A stretch of 7,428 bases of DNA, from NCBI GenBank assembly GCA_026400305.1, contig JAPLPI010000181.1, positions 1-7,428 of the forward strand, given 5' to 3'. Both the position numbers and the translations under genes were made by a program. Source of the DNA: Alphaproteobacteria bacterium (GTDB lineage Bacteria > Pseudomonadota > Alphaproteobacteria > Micropepsales > Micropepsaceae). This document shows, piece after piece, positions 1 to 7,125 of the stretch. Positions within the stretch are counted from its first letter, which is position 1. Every line of letters starts with the position of its first letter. A model generated the notes under the pieces. It was given only the letters and a program-made list of their open reading frames with translations. It ran no database searches and was not told the DNA's origin.

Positions 1-2693
1 GCCAGTTCCGAGTGCATGTAAATCGGGCCCGGCTGGTCAGTACCGGCCACGATGCGACCACCGGCATTCAGCACATCCATGATCTGCTTGCCGGTGCCTG
101 AAAGGTCCGGCGCGGGCTGCGGGCCCAATATCTGCTGCTTCAGCCAGGGCGGGTCCATTGCCAGGCGCGGATCGTCGCGCATGGCGGGCTCATCAGCCAG
201 AAGCAGACGCATGCTGGGGAACAGGGTCGGCGTCATGGTCATGTGCGCCGCCCCCAGGATGCTGGACACGTCCTTGTAGCTGCGCCCCAGCGTCATCTTG
301 GGCGAATAGCCGCGCCGCGAGGTGCCCTCGGTATGTTCCATGCTGTCGATACCGTTGAAGGCAGACGGATAGACTTCATGGCTGGATGCCGGCACGCCGA
401 TGCTGTGGCCGAATTCCACGATATGGCGCTGCTGGATATCGGGCATGCGGACATAACTTTTGAGCATGTCGAAGCCCAGGATGCGGGCCCGCTCCAGCTC
501 CATTGCCAGATGGGCGTTGGACGAGATGGCAATGCCCATCTTGTAATAGACACGCTGCCATTCCATCAGATGGCCCGTGTCGTAGATGCGCGGCGAAACG
601 CGGATGCCAGCGTCCGACGCCTCGCGGTCCTCCACCGCTTCATACGGCAACCCGCCCGGGCTGCGGATGGTGGTCACGCCATAGGCCAGGAATTCGCGGC
701 CCTGCTGTTCACCGGAGTCGCTCTGGCGGTGGGTGTGAAAATCGATCAGTCCCGGCATGGCGGTCAGCTGCGGCGCCTCGATGGTCGCGCGACCTTTCCC
801 ATGCTGCGCCACGGCGGTGATGCGGTTGCCGTCGATTGTGATATCAACATCGTTGCGCGCGGTTTTGGAAACGCCGTCCACCAGCTTGCCGACATGCACG
901 ACCATGTGCGTCCTGGGCACATGGTCGCGATAGCTCAGGTTCAACGGCACCGTCTGGACATCACCCGTCTCACTGTCCAGCAGCCGCAGCCTATCGTTGG
1001 ACTGGTACAGGATGTGCCGGCTGTCGCCGGCCCAGCTGGGGGCATAGGCAATCTCGTTCGTGATGCGGCGCGGCGCGCCCAGCGGCTCGCCCGCCGCCGA
1101 CACCGGGAACACCGACAGGTAGCCCTCATACACGGCCAGCATGCGCGTGCCATTGGGCGACCAGACCGGACCGTTCCAGCCGCGGCTGTCGATGGATAGA
1201 TTTGGCACCGGCGCATACCATTTGTCGTCGCTGGCCGTGGCGGGACCGGCAGAGGACATGGACAGAAGCTGGTTGGTGCCTTCGCGGTACTTGGCCGAAT
1301 AGGGCGAAACCATCGCCACCATCACGCGCTTGCAATCCGCAGACCAGGTGGGCGCGCCCGGGGCAAAGATGGAATCATGGATCTTGGTGATGTTGCCGCT
1401 TGCAACATCGAGCACCGCGATGCTGGACCGCCGCCACATGCCATCCACGTCAAGATAGGCGATACGCTTGCCGTCCGGCGAGAAAGTGGGCGAGATCGGC
1501 TGGGCTGACCGATGCGTGATCTGGCGTTCTGCGCCCGTGCGCATGTCGCGCAGCCACAGCTGCAGCAACCCGCCCGCCTTGTCCGATGTGTAAGCCAACC
1601 AATTGCCGTCCGACGACCAGGCGGGGTCGGTGTCAAAGGCGGCATCATGGGTCAGATTCTTCGGCGTGCCGCCCGTCACCGGCATCAGATAGATGTCGCC
1701 CAGCGCGGCGAAGACGATGGACTTGCCGTCCGGCGACAGCATGGGCCGCACGATGCCCAGCGCCTTGCGCGGCGCCTGGCTGGTGAAGTCGCGCTTCTTG
1801 CGGACATAAGTGCCGCTGACCGGCGTGACTTCCAAAGTGGCGGTGAAGGGAATGGTCTGGACGTTGCCGCTCAAGTCACGTTTGCGAATTTTGCCGTCCG
1901 AGACATAGAAGAATTCGTTCCGCGACAGGAAGCTGGGCCGGAACGGAAAAACATGCTCGTCGCCGGTGATGTTTCGGCCATCCACCTCCAGCCAACCATT
2001 CGCGCCATCAACGCCATGGGCGATCACCTCGCCGTCCCAGCTTGCAGCATCAATCCGCGCGGCGGTGGTCACCAGCCGGCGCTCCTCACCGCCAGTTGAA
2101 TACACCGCATAAACGCCCTTACCATTGTCGCGGGTCGAGACAAAGGAAATCTGCCGGTCGTCCGGAGACCAGCTTGGCATCGTGTCCTCAGCCGGGTTTC
2201 GGGTGACTTGCCGTATGGCGCCGCTCTTCAAGTCCAGCGTGAAGATATTGATGTCGCTGCCCAGCGAGCTGCCGCGATCCGACGAAAAGGCGATCTTTGT
2301 GCCGTCATGGCTATAGACCGGCTCGCGGTCGTCGAACGCGCCCTGGGTCAGCTGGTGCTGGTTCGAACCGTCGGGATTGATCGCACATAGGTCATAGCCG
2401 CCATCACGATAGGCGAAGAAAGCAATGGTCTTGCCGTCCGGCGACCAAACCGGCTGGCGCGCATCATTGAACACATCGGTGATGCGCCTAGCAGTTCCGC
2501 CACTGGCGGGCAGCACCCAGATGCTGCCCTGCAGGTCAATCGCCAGCATCTTGCCGTCGGGCGAGACCGACACCGACATGGAGGTGCCCTCGTCCACCGT
2601 GACCGATACCGGCTTGGGCGGCACAGGTACCGCGGCGCTGGCGATACCGCCCAGGCACAGCAAAGTCGCCAACACGATCAGGTTGCGATTCAT
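1..2693 (-). CDS. Exported TolB/PD40 beta-propeller amidohydrolase, partial (C-terminus beyond the left edge)
   Basis: The frame stays open from ATG at 2693 to the window edge, giving 897 residues without a stop. Residues 1-20 form a signal peptide (MNRN, a hydrophobic run, then AlaSerAla), so the protein should be periplasmic or outer-membrane associated. Next comes a long propeller built of PD40/TolB-type repeats: SPDGK or a variant at residues about 44, 84, 128, 176, 320, 360, 405, 451 and 512, with a degenerate copy near 554. The second module is a metal-dependent amidohydrolase barrel starting near residue 605. Visible metal ligands are HxH at 653/655 in PGLIDFHTH, a candidate carbamylated Lys745 (MLKSY), His772 (SSHE), His787 (MEHTEG) and Asp886 (GTDQPG). 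This is the set expected for the imidazolonepropionase/prolidase-like branch. The reaction is probably amide or peptide-like hydrolysis, but the substrate is unknown. Known relatives run to roughly 1,050-1,100 residues, so perhaps 150-200 residues are missing. The gene follows the dehydrogenase after 33 bases. No strong Shine-Dalgarno sequence is visible, which fits coupled translation. Confidence 0.93.
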   Translation of the reverse strand, partial: MNRNLIVLATLLCLGGIASAAVPVPPKPVSVTVDEGTSMSVSVSPDGKMLAIDLQGSIWVLPASGGTARRITDVFNDARQPVWSPDGKTIAFFAYRDGGYDLCAINPDGSNQHQLTQGAFDDREPVYSHDGTKIAFSSDRGSSLGSDINIFTLDLKSGAIRQVTRNPAEDTMPSWSPDDRQISFVSTRDNGKGVYAVYSTGGEERRLVTTAARIDAASWDGEVIAHGVDGANGWLEVDGRNITGDEHVFPFRPSFLSRNEFFYVSDGKIRKRDLSGNVQTIPFTATLEVTPVSGTYVRKKRDFTSQAPRKALGIVRPMLSPDGKSIVFAALGDIYLMPVTGGTPKNLTHDAAFDTDPAWSSDGNWLAYTSDKAGGLLQLWLRDMRTGAERQITHRSAQPISPTFSPDGKRIAYLDVDGMWRRSSIAVLDVASGNITKIHDSIFAPGAPTWSADCKRVMVAMVSPYSAKYREGTNQLLSMSSAGPATASDDKWYAPVPNLSIDSRGWNGPVWSPNGTRMLAVYEGYLSVFPVSAAGEPLGAPRRITNEIAYAPSWAGDSRHILYQSNDRLRLLDSETGDVQTVPLNLSYRDHVPRTHMVVHVGKLVDGVSKTARNDVDITIDGNRITAVAQHGKGRATIEAPQLTAMPGLIDFHTHRQSDSGEQQGREFLAYGVTTIRSPGGLPYEAVEDREASDAGIRVSPRIYDTGHLMEWQRVYYKMGIAISSNAHLAMELERARILGFDMLKSYVRMPDIQQRHIVEFGHSIGVPASSHEVYPSAFNGIDSMEHTEGTSRRGYSPKMTLGRSYKDVSSILGAAHMTMTPTLFPSMRLLLADEPAMRDDPRLAMDPPWLKQQILGPQPAPDLSGTGKQIMDVLNAGGRIVAGTDQPGPIYMHSEL

Positions 2694-2709
2694 GGACGGC
2701 CGTGGTTCA

Positions 2710-2739
2710 TCTCAAGCCGAGTTTGCCTATGACTTGAGA
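2710..2739 (-). other. Small inverted repeat spanning the dehydrogenase stop codon
   Basis: TCTCAAG at 2710-2716 and its exact complement CTTGAGA at 2733-2739 could form a 7-bp stem with a 16-base loop in the minus-strand transcript. The loop contains the TAG stop of the dehydrogenase, and the stem ends 16 bases before the amidohydrolase ATG. There is no U-tract after it, so it does not look like an intrinsic terminator. It could modulate translation or RNA stability between the two genes, or be chance. Confidence 0.25.
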
Positions 2740-5036
2740 CGGTAGGCAATAAACCCGTCGCCCGCCCCGGTGCCAAAGCTCGACGCGCCACCCGCATTGA
2801 TCAGGACATACTGCTTTCCGTCCCGCCCCAGATAGGTCATGGGCGTGGCGTGGCCGCCGGCGGGCAGCTTGGTTTCCCACAACACCTTGCCGCTCGCCTC
2901 GTCCACGGCCCGGAAATACTTATCCTGGGTAGCGCCGATAAAGATCACCCCGCCACCGGTGACGATGGAGCCGCCGATATTGGGCGTTCCCAGCCGCAGC
3001 GGTAGGCCCAGCGACACGCCGAAGGGCCCGCTGTTGGCGGCATTGCCCAGCGGGTGCTGCCACAACAGCTTCTGGGTCTTCAGGTCCACCGCCGCCAGAT
3101 AGCCATAAGGCGGCCGCTGGCAGGGGATGCCCAGGGGCGTCAGGAATCCGTCAAAATGGAGGCCATAGGGCGTGCCTTCCATGGCCGCGCCGCGATAGGG
3201 CGACTTGAACGCCGCCTTGCTACGCGGATCGCGGGTGGTAAATAGGTGCTCGCGATTGGCCTGTTCTCGCGAAATCAACTCATCCCAATCGGCCAACAGG
3301 TTGGAATTGACCACCACAACACCGCGGCCTTCATCCACCGACACGCTGCCCCAATCGATGCCGCCCAGTTCCCCTGGTGTGCGCACCGACGACCCGAAAC
3401 GCAGCGGCGTAAACATGCCGTGATAGGTCGCCTGGCGGAAGCGGATGCGGCAATAGACCTGATCGAAGGGGGTCACGCCCCACATGTCCTTCTCGGTCAG
3501 ATCGTTGCCGATGAAGCTGGGCATTCCCACCGAATAAGGTTGGGTGTGCGACCAGCGCTCGCCCGGAATGGTGGAGGCGGGAACGGGACGTTCCTCGACC
3601 TTGGTCAACGGCTTACCCGTGCGGCGATCCAGCACGAACAGCTGACCGGTCTTGGTCGGCTGGATCAGGGCGGGTACATTACCGCTTACTGTCGGGAAGT
3701 CCGCCAGCACCGGTTGGGCCGCAAGGTCATAGTCCCAAAGATCGTGATGCACCGCCTGGAACACCCAGCGCACCACGCCGGTATCGGCTTCCAGCGCCAC
3801 CACCGCGACCGAGAAACGGTCATTCTCCGGCGTACGCTGCAAGCCCCAATAGTCTGGGCTGCCATTGCCCATTGGCACATAGACCAGGCCCAGCGCCTCG
3901 TCGCCGCTGAAGGCAGTCCAGCTGTTGGGAGTGGACGCTGTATAGGTCTGACCCGACGCCAGCGGGGCGTGCTGATCCGGCTTACCCGGATCGAAGGCCC
4001 ATTTCAGAACCCCGGTGACCGCGTCATAACCACGGATAACACCGGGCGGCACGCGAGTGGACGCATTGTCAATGATGTAGGACCCGATGATCGCGGTGCC
4101 GTGCACGATGGCCGGCGGCGAAGTCGGGTTGATCCATCCGCGGGTAGCAGGCTCCAGCCCTTCGCCTTCGGAAAGATCGACAGACCCATCCTTACCGAAG
4201 CCGTGGCAGGTCTCTCCCGTCCGGGCATCGACCGCGATCAGCTTGTTGTCGACCGTGCCCAGAAGGATGCGTGTGGGACATTCGCTGACCCCCGTGGGGG
4301 CGCGAAAGAAGCTGACGCCGCGGCAAACGCCACGACCGCCGGCGGACATGTCGATCTTGGTGTCGTGACGCCACAGCTGCTTGCCGGTCACCGGGTCGAG
4401 CGCAAAGATCGCGCTATGGGGCGTGCAGCCATACAGCATGCCATCCACCATCAGGGGCGTGGTTTCCATCTGGTGCGCGGAATGCTTGTCGGGCGCCTCA
4501 ATCCCCGCATGATAGGTCCAGGCCTCTTCCAGCTTTGCGGCATTGGCGGGCGTGATCTGGGCCAGCGATGAATAGCGCGTGCCCTTCTGGTTGCTGCCGT
4601 AATGCGTCCATTCGCCCTTCTGTGCGACGGGCGTCGCAGCGGCGAGTTCGGCGGCAGGCATCTTATCGTGCGCGGTTAACACGACACCGCCGGCGACAAC
4701 CGTCAGCAACGCGAAGCCGGCCAGCGCCAGCTGCCGGGCACCCTGGCCCAGCATCAGCAGCCACAGGGCGGAAAACGCGAGGAACACCAGACGGGGCATC
4801 AGGGCCCAGCCATCCAGCCCCACTTCCCAAAGCGACCAGCCGATGCTGCCCAGAAAAACAAGCCAGAACAGGGTGGTGCCGGCAGGATTAGCCCGAAGCA
4901 CCATCACCGCCGAGACCAGGATCAGCACACCGGCGACGGCGTAATACAGGGAGCCGCCCAGCCAGGCCAGGTACAAACCCGGAACCGCCATGCCCAGACC
5001 GGTCAGCAGTAGAAAAATAAAGGAAAGTATCCGCAT
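2727..5036 (-). CDS. Membrane-bound PQQ-dependent dehydrogenase, glucose/quinate/shikimate family
   Basis: This is a quinoprotein dehydrogenase of 769 residues, close to the 796 of E. coli Gcd. Such enzymes oxidise aldoses or cyclic polyols in the periplasm with PQQ and a divalent metal, and reduce ubiquinone directly. I start it at ATG 5036 because the first membrane helix (MRILSFIFLLL) begins there and GGGG lies about 5 bases upstream. A GTG at 5078 would add 14 poorly matching residues. Five hydrophobic segments fill residues about 2-22, 27-47, 54-72, 78-97 and 102-122. The eight-bladed PQQ propeller follows from about residue 140, opening with GEWTHYGSNQKGTRYS. HHDLWDYD holds the expected catalytic Asp (Asp435, matching Asp466 of Gcd), and QPTKTGQLFVLDRR holds Lys462 (matching Lys493). 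Propeller repeats ending in GxxxW-type tryptophan-docking sequences recur (ALDPVTGKQLW, AVDEASGKVLW). No cytochrome c motif (CxxCH) is present. Whether it prefers glucose, quinate or another substrate cannot be read from the sequence. The amidohydrolase follows directly and is probably co-transcribed. Confidence 0.95.
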   Translation of the reverse strand: MRILSFIFLLLTGLGMAVPGLYLAWLGGSLYYAVAGVLILVSAVMVLRANPAGTTLFWLVFLGSIGWSLWEVGLDGWALMPRLVFLAFSALWLLMLGQGARQLALAGFALLTVVAGGVVLTAHDKMPAAELAAATPVAQKGEWTHYGSNQKGTRYSSLAQITPANAAKLEEAWTYHAGIEAPDKHSAHQMETTPLMVDGMLYGCTPHSAIFALDPVTGKQLWRHDTKIDMSAGGRGVCRGVSFFRAPTGVSECPTRILLGTVDNKLIAVDARTGETCHGFGKDGSVDLSEGEGLEPATRGWINPTSPPAIVHGTAIIGSYIIDNASTRVPPGVIRGYDAVTGVLKWAFDPGKPDQHAPLASGQTYTASTPNSWTAFSGDEALGLVYVPMGNGSPDYWGLQRTPENDRFSVAVVALEADTGVVRWVFQAVHHDLWDYDLAAQPVLADFPTVSGNVPALIQPTKTGQLFVLDRRTGKPLTKVEERPVPASTIPGERWSHTQPYSVGMPSFIGNDLTEKDMWGVTPFDQVYCRIRFRQATYHGMFTPLRFGSSVRTPGELGGIDWGSVSVDEGRGVVVVNSNLLADWDELISREQANREHLFTTRDPRSKAAFKSPYRGAAMEGTPYGLHFDGFLTPLGIPCQRPPYGYLAAVDLKTQKLLWQHPLGNAANSGPFGVSLGLPLRLGTPNIGGSIVTGGGVIFIGATQDKYFRAVDEASGKVLWETKLPAGGHATPMTYLGRDGKQYVLINAGGASSFGTGAGDGFIAYRLKS

Positions 5037-5071
5037 GTTGCCCCGCGGTTGATGAACCCCAAGACGCAGGG

Positions 5072-5221
5072 TTAGCACAGATACACGGGATTTCCGACTC
5101 CGGCCTTAGGCCCACAGGCGGCCATGCGGGTTTCGGCCACGCCCTTGGTGAAGCCCTGAAAAATGGCGATCAGTTCTTCCACATCCACATGCTTGGTGGC
5201 GCCGGCGGTAAAACGATACTG
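5072..5221 (-). pseudogene. Coding-like tail behind an in-frame TGA, possible Rap1a/Tai-like fragment
   Basis: Directly after the TGA at 5222-5224 the same frame stays open for 49 codons to TAA at 5072-5074. It keeps the G/C-rich third positions and balanced composition of the preceding frame. The peptide begins QYRFTAGATKHVDVEEL and ends GNPVYLC. The run IFQGFTKGVAE followed by a spaced Cys pair loosely recalls the C-terminal half of Rap1a/Tai-type small secreted proteins, but this is a by-eye resemblance only. There is no start codon with a ribosome binding site. The simplest reading is that it is the remainder of a gene broken by a nonsense mutation (for example TGG to TGA) or by decay. 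It ends 35 bases before the dehydrogenase ATG. Confidence 0.4.
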
Positions 5222-5524
5222 TCAGAAGCAGGTGATATGCTGCATAGTCCCAACCTTCTCGCCAATCTCCAGGAACAGATTGGGCGCGCCCAGCAGAAAT
5301 TCGCGGAACAGCCTGGGGTTCTTCTCCTCGATCATGTCATCATAGGCTTTGTCATAGACGCTGATGATGCGGCGGATTTCGTCGCTGGTAGCCTTGGCGC
5401 CATGCAGGATCTGGCTCTTCCCCCCTTCCAGGGTCGCCCGCTCATCACCCAGCAGCTTGCCGGCCGGCCGGTTAGTCTTTATGTCGCGCAGCGCCCGGAT
5501 CAGCTCAGGTCCAGGATGATGCAA
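5222..5524 (-). CDS. Unidentified 100-residue reading frame, probably a gene remnant
   Basis: I do not recognise this protein. The frame opens with TTG at 5524, immediately after a TGA, and has no convincing ribosome binding site, so the start is doubtful. Its composition is nevertheless protein-like: charged amphipathic helices (SDEIRRIISVYDKAYDDMIEEK, residues about 47-68), a hydrophobic patch (FREFLLGAPNLFLEIG) and mostly G/C third positions, all on the same strand as its neighbours. The helix-rich DEIRRIISVYDKAYDD part faintly recalls the N-terminal helix of SnoaL/DUF4440-like folds, but this is not enough for a call. It overlaps the end of the PilZ-like fragment by 25 bases in a different frame, and coding-like sequence continues past its own stop. 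Both facts suggest it is part of a larger gene interrupted by a frameshift and a stop, rather than an intact small gene. Confidence 0.4.
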   Translation of the reverse strand: MHHPGPELIRALRDIKTNRPAGKLLGDERATLEGGKSQILHGAKATSDEIRRIISVYDKAYDDMIEEKNPRLFREFLLGAPNLFLEIGEKVGTMQHITCF

Positions 5525-5640
5525 TCAAAAGCGGTTTCTTCGGCCGGCAGGAACAGCTTGCCTTCCAGGCGAAGCTTCAGACGCTGATCGGCTCGTTGTT
5601 CAGACGCCAAGTCCGGTGCCTTCTGCGCGGTCATGCTCAT
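5500..5640 (-). pseudogene. Truncated PilZ-like domain protein (N-terminal 46 residues)
   Basis: The frame runs from ATG 5640 (a second ATG lies at 5634) to TGA at 5500-5502. It encodes 46 residues with the pattern of a PilZ domain start: an Arg-containing opening (SEQRADQRLKLRLEGKLF), then LPAEETAFDCIILDLS. The last part corresponds to the family's D-x-S of the c-di-GMP-binding DxSxxG motif. The protein stops exactly there, so the glycine and the rest of the beta-barrel are missing and it should not bind c-di-GMP. A one-base shift at the stop gives DPGAAR and then another stop. A shift of the other sign leads into the unidentified frame at 5222-5524, which does not resemble the second half of PilZ. 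I read it as a decayed gene, with an unrecognised small protein or a sequencing error as alternatives. No clear Shine-Dalgarno sequence precedes it. Confidence 0.45.
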
Positions 5641-5834
5641 GTAATCAAACCACACATCCCTGTTGCTTTTTGTAACCTCAAGAATAAGCGCAGCGTAAAC
5701 GGGATCTCATAACATAGAGTTTTCTGTTACGTACCACAGGAACTTTTTCGGACACGCCGGAATAGGCTCGGGCGCGAAAATACGGTTAATGAATTATGAG
5801 ATGATTGTGAAGGCGCGCGCCCAAGCTAACCGCG
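5641..5834. other. Intergenic spacer, more AT-rich than its flanks, no gene seen
   Basis: This 194-base gap follows the aldolase stop codon. It contains two inverted-repeat elements: GGGCGCG at 5770-5776 paired with CGCGCCC at 5816-5822 (39-base loop), and a self-complementary GGCGCGCGCC at 5812-5821. Neither is followed by a T-run on the minus strand, so I do not call a terminator. A minus-strand promoter serving the downstream dehydrogenase-amidohydrolase pair could lie here, since the base composition drops in G+C around 5650-5800, but no clear -35/-10 pair is visible. Confidence 0.3.
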
Positions 5835-6899
5835 CTACTTGATCTTGCCGCGCGCAGTGACCTTCCACACCGCTTCAATACTGTCCCCCCGCAGGGCGAC
5901 AATCTCTTCATGCAGGTGGATGGTGGTATCGGTGTAGCCCGGCACGAACTGGATTCGGTCGCCGATATGGGGCTTTGGACTGGCTGCTTCCAGCTCCAGC
6001 TGGCCATGCTCCGCTGACAGCTTGAGAGATGCCACCGGCGGCACATCCAGCGCGCGCGGCATCCCAGCATCCCAGCTCATCGCCTTGCGGCCCGCATCCA
6101 CCACCACGCGAGTAGGATTGGGGCGGCTGATGACGGTGGTCAGGATGGTCAGCGATTGCGGCAAGGTCACGCCAAAGTGCAGGCGGTAATGTTCGTCATT
6201 GAATATGGCACCTCCGATCTGCACCTCGGTGACACCCGGTCGCTGCATGCAATAGAGCAAGGTTCCGGTACCGCCGGCACTGACGATGGACACAACGTGC
6301 CCCGCCGCACGGCAGGCATCCGCGCTGGCGGTCAGCATGCCGAGGGCCTCTGCCGTGGTCTTTTCCTTGAGCGCCTGATCTGGAATGGCAGCGGCATGCA
6401 CTTCCCAGCTCATCACCCCGCAAAAGCGCAAGTTGGGATGACGCGCGATTTCGTTGGCCAAAGCGACAGCGGGCAAACCCGGTTCGACGCCTGCCCGGTT
6501 CATGCCGGTGTTGACCTCGATTACCACCCGTAATTTTTTGCCACCGGCCGCCAGTTCCGCGACATTCTCTTTGCTGTCCACCGAGACGATGACGTCAGCA
6601 CGATCTAGCAATTGCATCAGCCGCGTGATCTTCAGCGGCCCGACGATCTGGTTAGCGATCAGGATGTCGGTGATGCCGGCATCAGCCAGAACTTCGGCCT
6701 CGCCCAGCTTGGCGCAAGTAACGCCGATGGCGCCGGCCGCGATCTGTTTCTTCGTAATCTCGACAGTCTTGTGGCTCTTGAAATGCGGCCGCCAGCTCAC
6801 GCCATAATCGCGGCAGCGTCCCGCGATAAATGCGACATTGGCCTCCATCTTATCCAAGTCCAAAAGCAGCGCCGGAGTGTCTATCTGCTCCAGGATCAT
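5835..6899 (-). CDS. D-threonine aldolase / D-serine dehydratase-family PLP enzyme (alanine racemase fold)
   Basis: The protein has 354 residues, normal for this fold-type III PLP family, whose members cleave D-beta-hydroxy amino acids (D-threonine, 3-hydroxy-D-aspartate) or dehydrate D-serine in the cytoplasm. The N-terminus (IDTPALLLDLDKMEANV, residues 6-22) is typical and supports ATG 6899, although no ribosome binding site is evident. RPHFKSHK places the PLP-binding lysine at Lys41. IEVNTGMNRAG (about 127-137) and GVMSWEVHA (161-169) are barrel strands. SAGGTGT (207-213) is the phosphate-binding loop, and DAGRKAMSWD (268-277) marks the start of the C-terminal beta domain. Near the C-terminus the metal-site segment reads VPGYTDTT (319-326): the usual His of the His-x-Cys/Asp pair is Tyr322, while Asp324 is kept. 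The motif TIHLHEEI downstream is family-like. The exact reaction cannot be assigned. The gene stands divergent to the 7126 gene and upstream of a decayed stretch. Confidence 0.9.
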   Translation of the reverse strand: MILEQIDTPALLLDLDKMEANVAFIAGRCRDYGVSWRPHFKSHKTVEITKKQIAAGAIGVTCAKLGEAEVLADAGITDILIANQIVGPLKITRLMQLLDRADVIVSVDSKENVAELAAGGKKLRVVIEVNTGMNRAGVEPGLPAVALANEIARHPNLRFCGVMSWEVHAAAIPDQALKEKTTAEALGMLTASADACRAAGHVVSIVSAGGTGTLLYCMQRPGVTEVQIGGAIFNDEHYRLHFGVTLPQSLTILTTVISRPNPTRVVVDAGRKAMSWDAGMPRALDVPPVASLKLSAEHGQLELEAASPKPHIGDRIQFVPGYTDTTIHLHEEIVALRGDSIEAVWKVTARGKIK

Positions 6900-7125
6900 G
6901 TTTCGATTCGACGTGTTCGGCCGGTCATAGGGCTGGTTATCCTCTTATGAACAAAGTGTGTCGGAGACGCCCGGCGGGGTCAAACGGTAACGTCCGTGTA
7001 CGCATCATAATTTGCGTGGTAAAGTAGCATGCTATGAGACGACGTCATCGCGAGATCAAAGACCACAGCGCCCTCTTTGCACACACAAAATCTGCGATAC
7101 GCTACAAATATTCTGGGAGAAAACA
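6900..7125. other. Divergent intergenic region between the aldolase and DUF1080 genes
   Basis: This 226-base gap separates two gene starts pointing away from each other, so it should carry promoters for both. The part nearest the plus-strand gene is AT-richer (about 7080-7125). TTGCAC at 7077-7082 and TACAAA at 7104-7109 resemble sigma-70 elements but are spaced 21 bases apart, too far for a confident call. GGGAGA at 7115-7120 is the ribosome binding site for the 7126 gene. I see no RNA gene or reading frame here. Confidence 0.5.
7025..7034. promoter_or_regulatory. Perfect 10-bp palindrome, candidate operator
   Basis: TAGCATGCTA is an exact palindrome located about mid-way in the divergent intergenic region, roughly 90 bases before the plus-strand ATG. 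A dimeric regulator could bind such a site and control one or both genes. No second copy was noticed within the gap, and a 10-bp palindrome may arise by chance, so this is only a candidate. Confidence 0.2.

Noticed and set aside
243..1199. Open plus-strand frame of 318 codons
   Set aside because: It lies exactly codon-to-codon opposite the amidohydrolase. Its openness follows from that gene's codons lacking TTA, CTA and TCA on the opposite strand. The product has no recognisable domain.
3246..4571. Open plus-strand frame of 441 codons
   Set aside because: It is in exact antisense register with the PQQ dehydrogenase, which has full family motifs. Such antisense frames are common in GC-rich genes, and no ribosome binding site or domain supports it.
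5037..5078. Upstream GTG start for the dehydrogenase at 5078
   Set aside because: The extra residues (LTLRLGVHQPRGN) would precede the first membrane helix without matching the family. ATG 5036 has a GGGG ribosome binding site and places the helix at the N-terminus.
5222..5524. Response-regulator receiver reading of the PilZ-like end (FDCIILDL)
   Set aside because: IILDL resembles a phospho-acceptor strand, but no receiver-domain N-terminal acidic pair or later Thr/Lys motifs are visible. The preceding RLKLRLEGKLFLP segment fits PilZ better.
5770..5822. Rho-independent terminator after the aldolase gene
   Set aside because: The GGGCGCG/CGCGCCC pair has a 39-base loop and no T-run on the minus strand, so it does not fit an intrinsic terminator.
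7077..7109. Sigma-70-like promoter TTGCAC / TACAAA
   Set aside because: The spacing of 21 bases is outside the usual 16-18, and closer alternatives match the -10 poorly.
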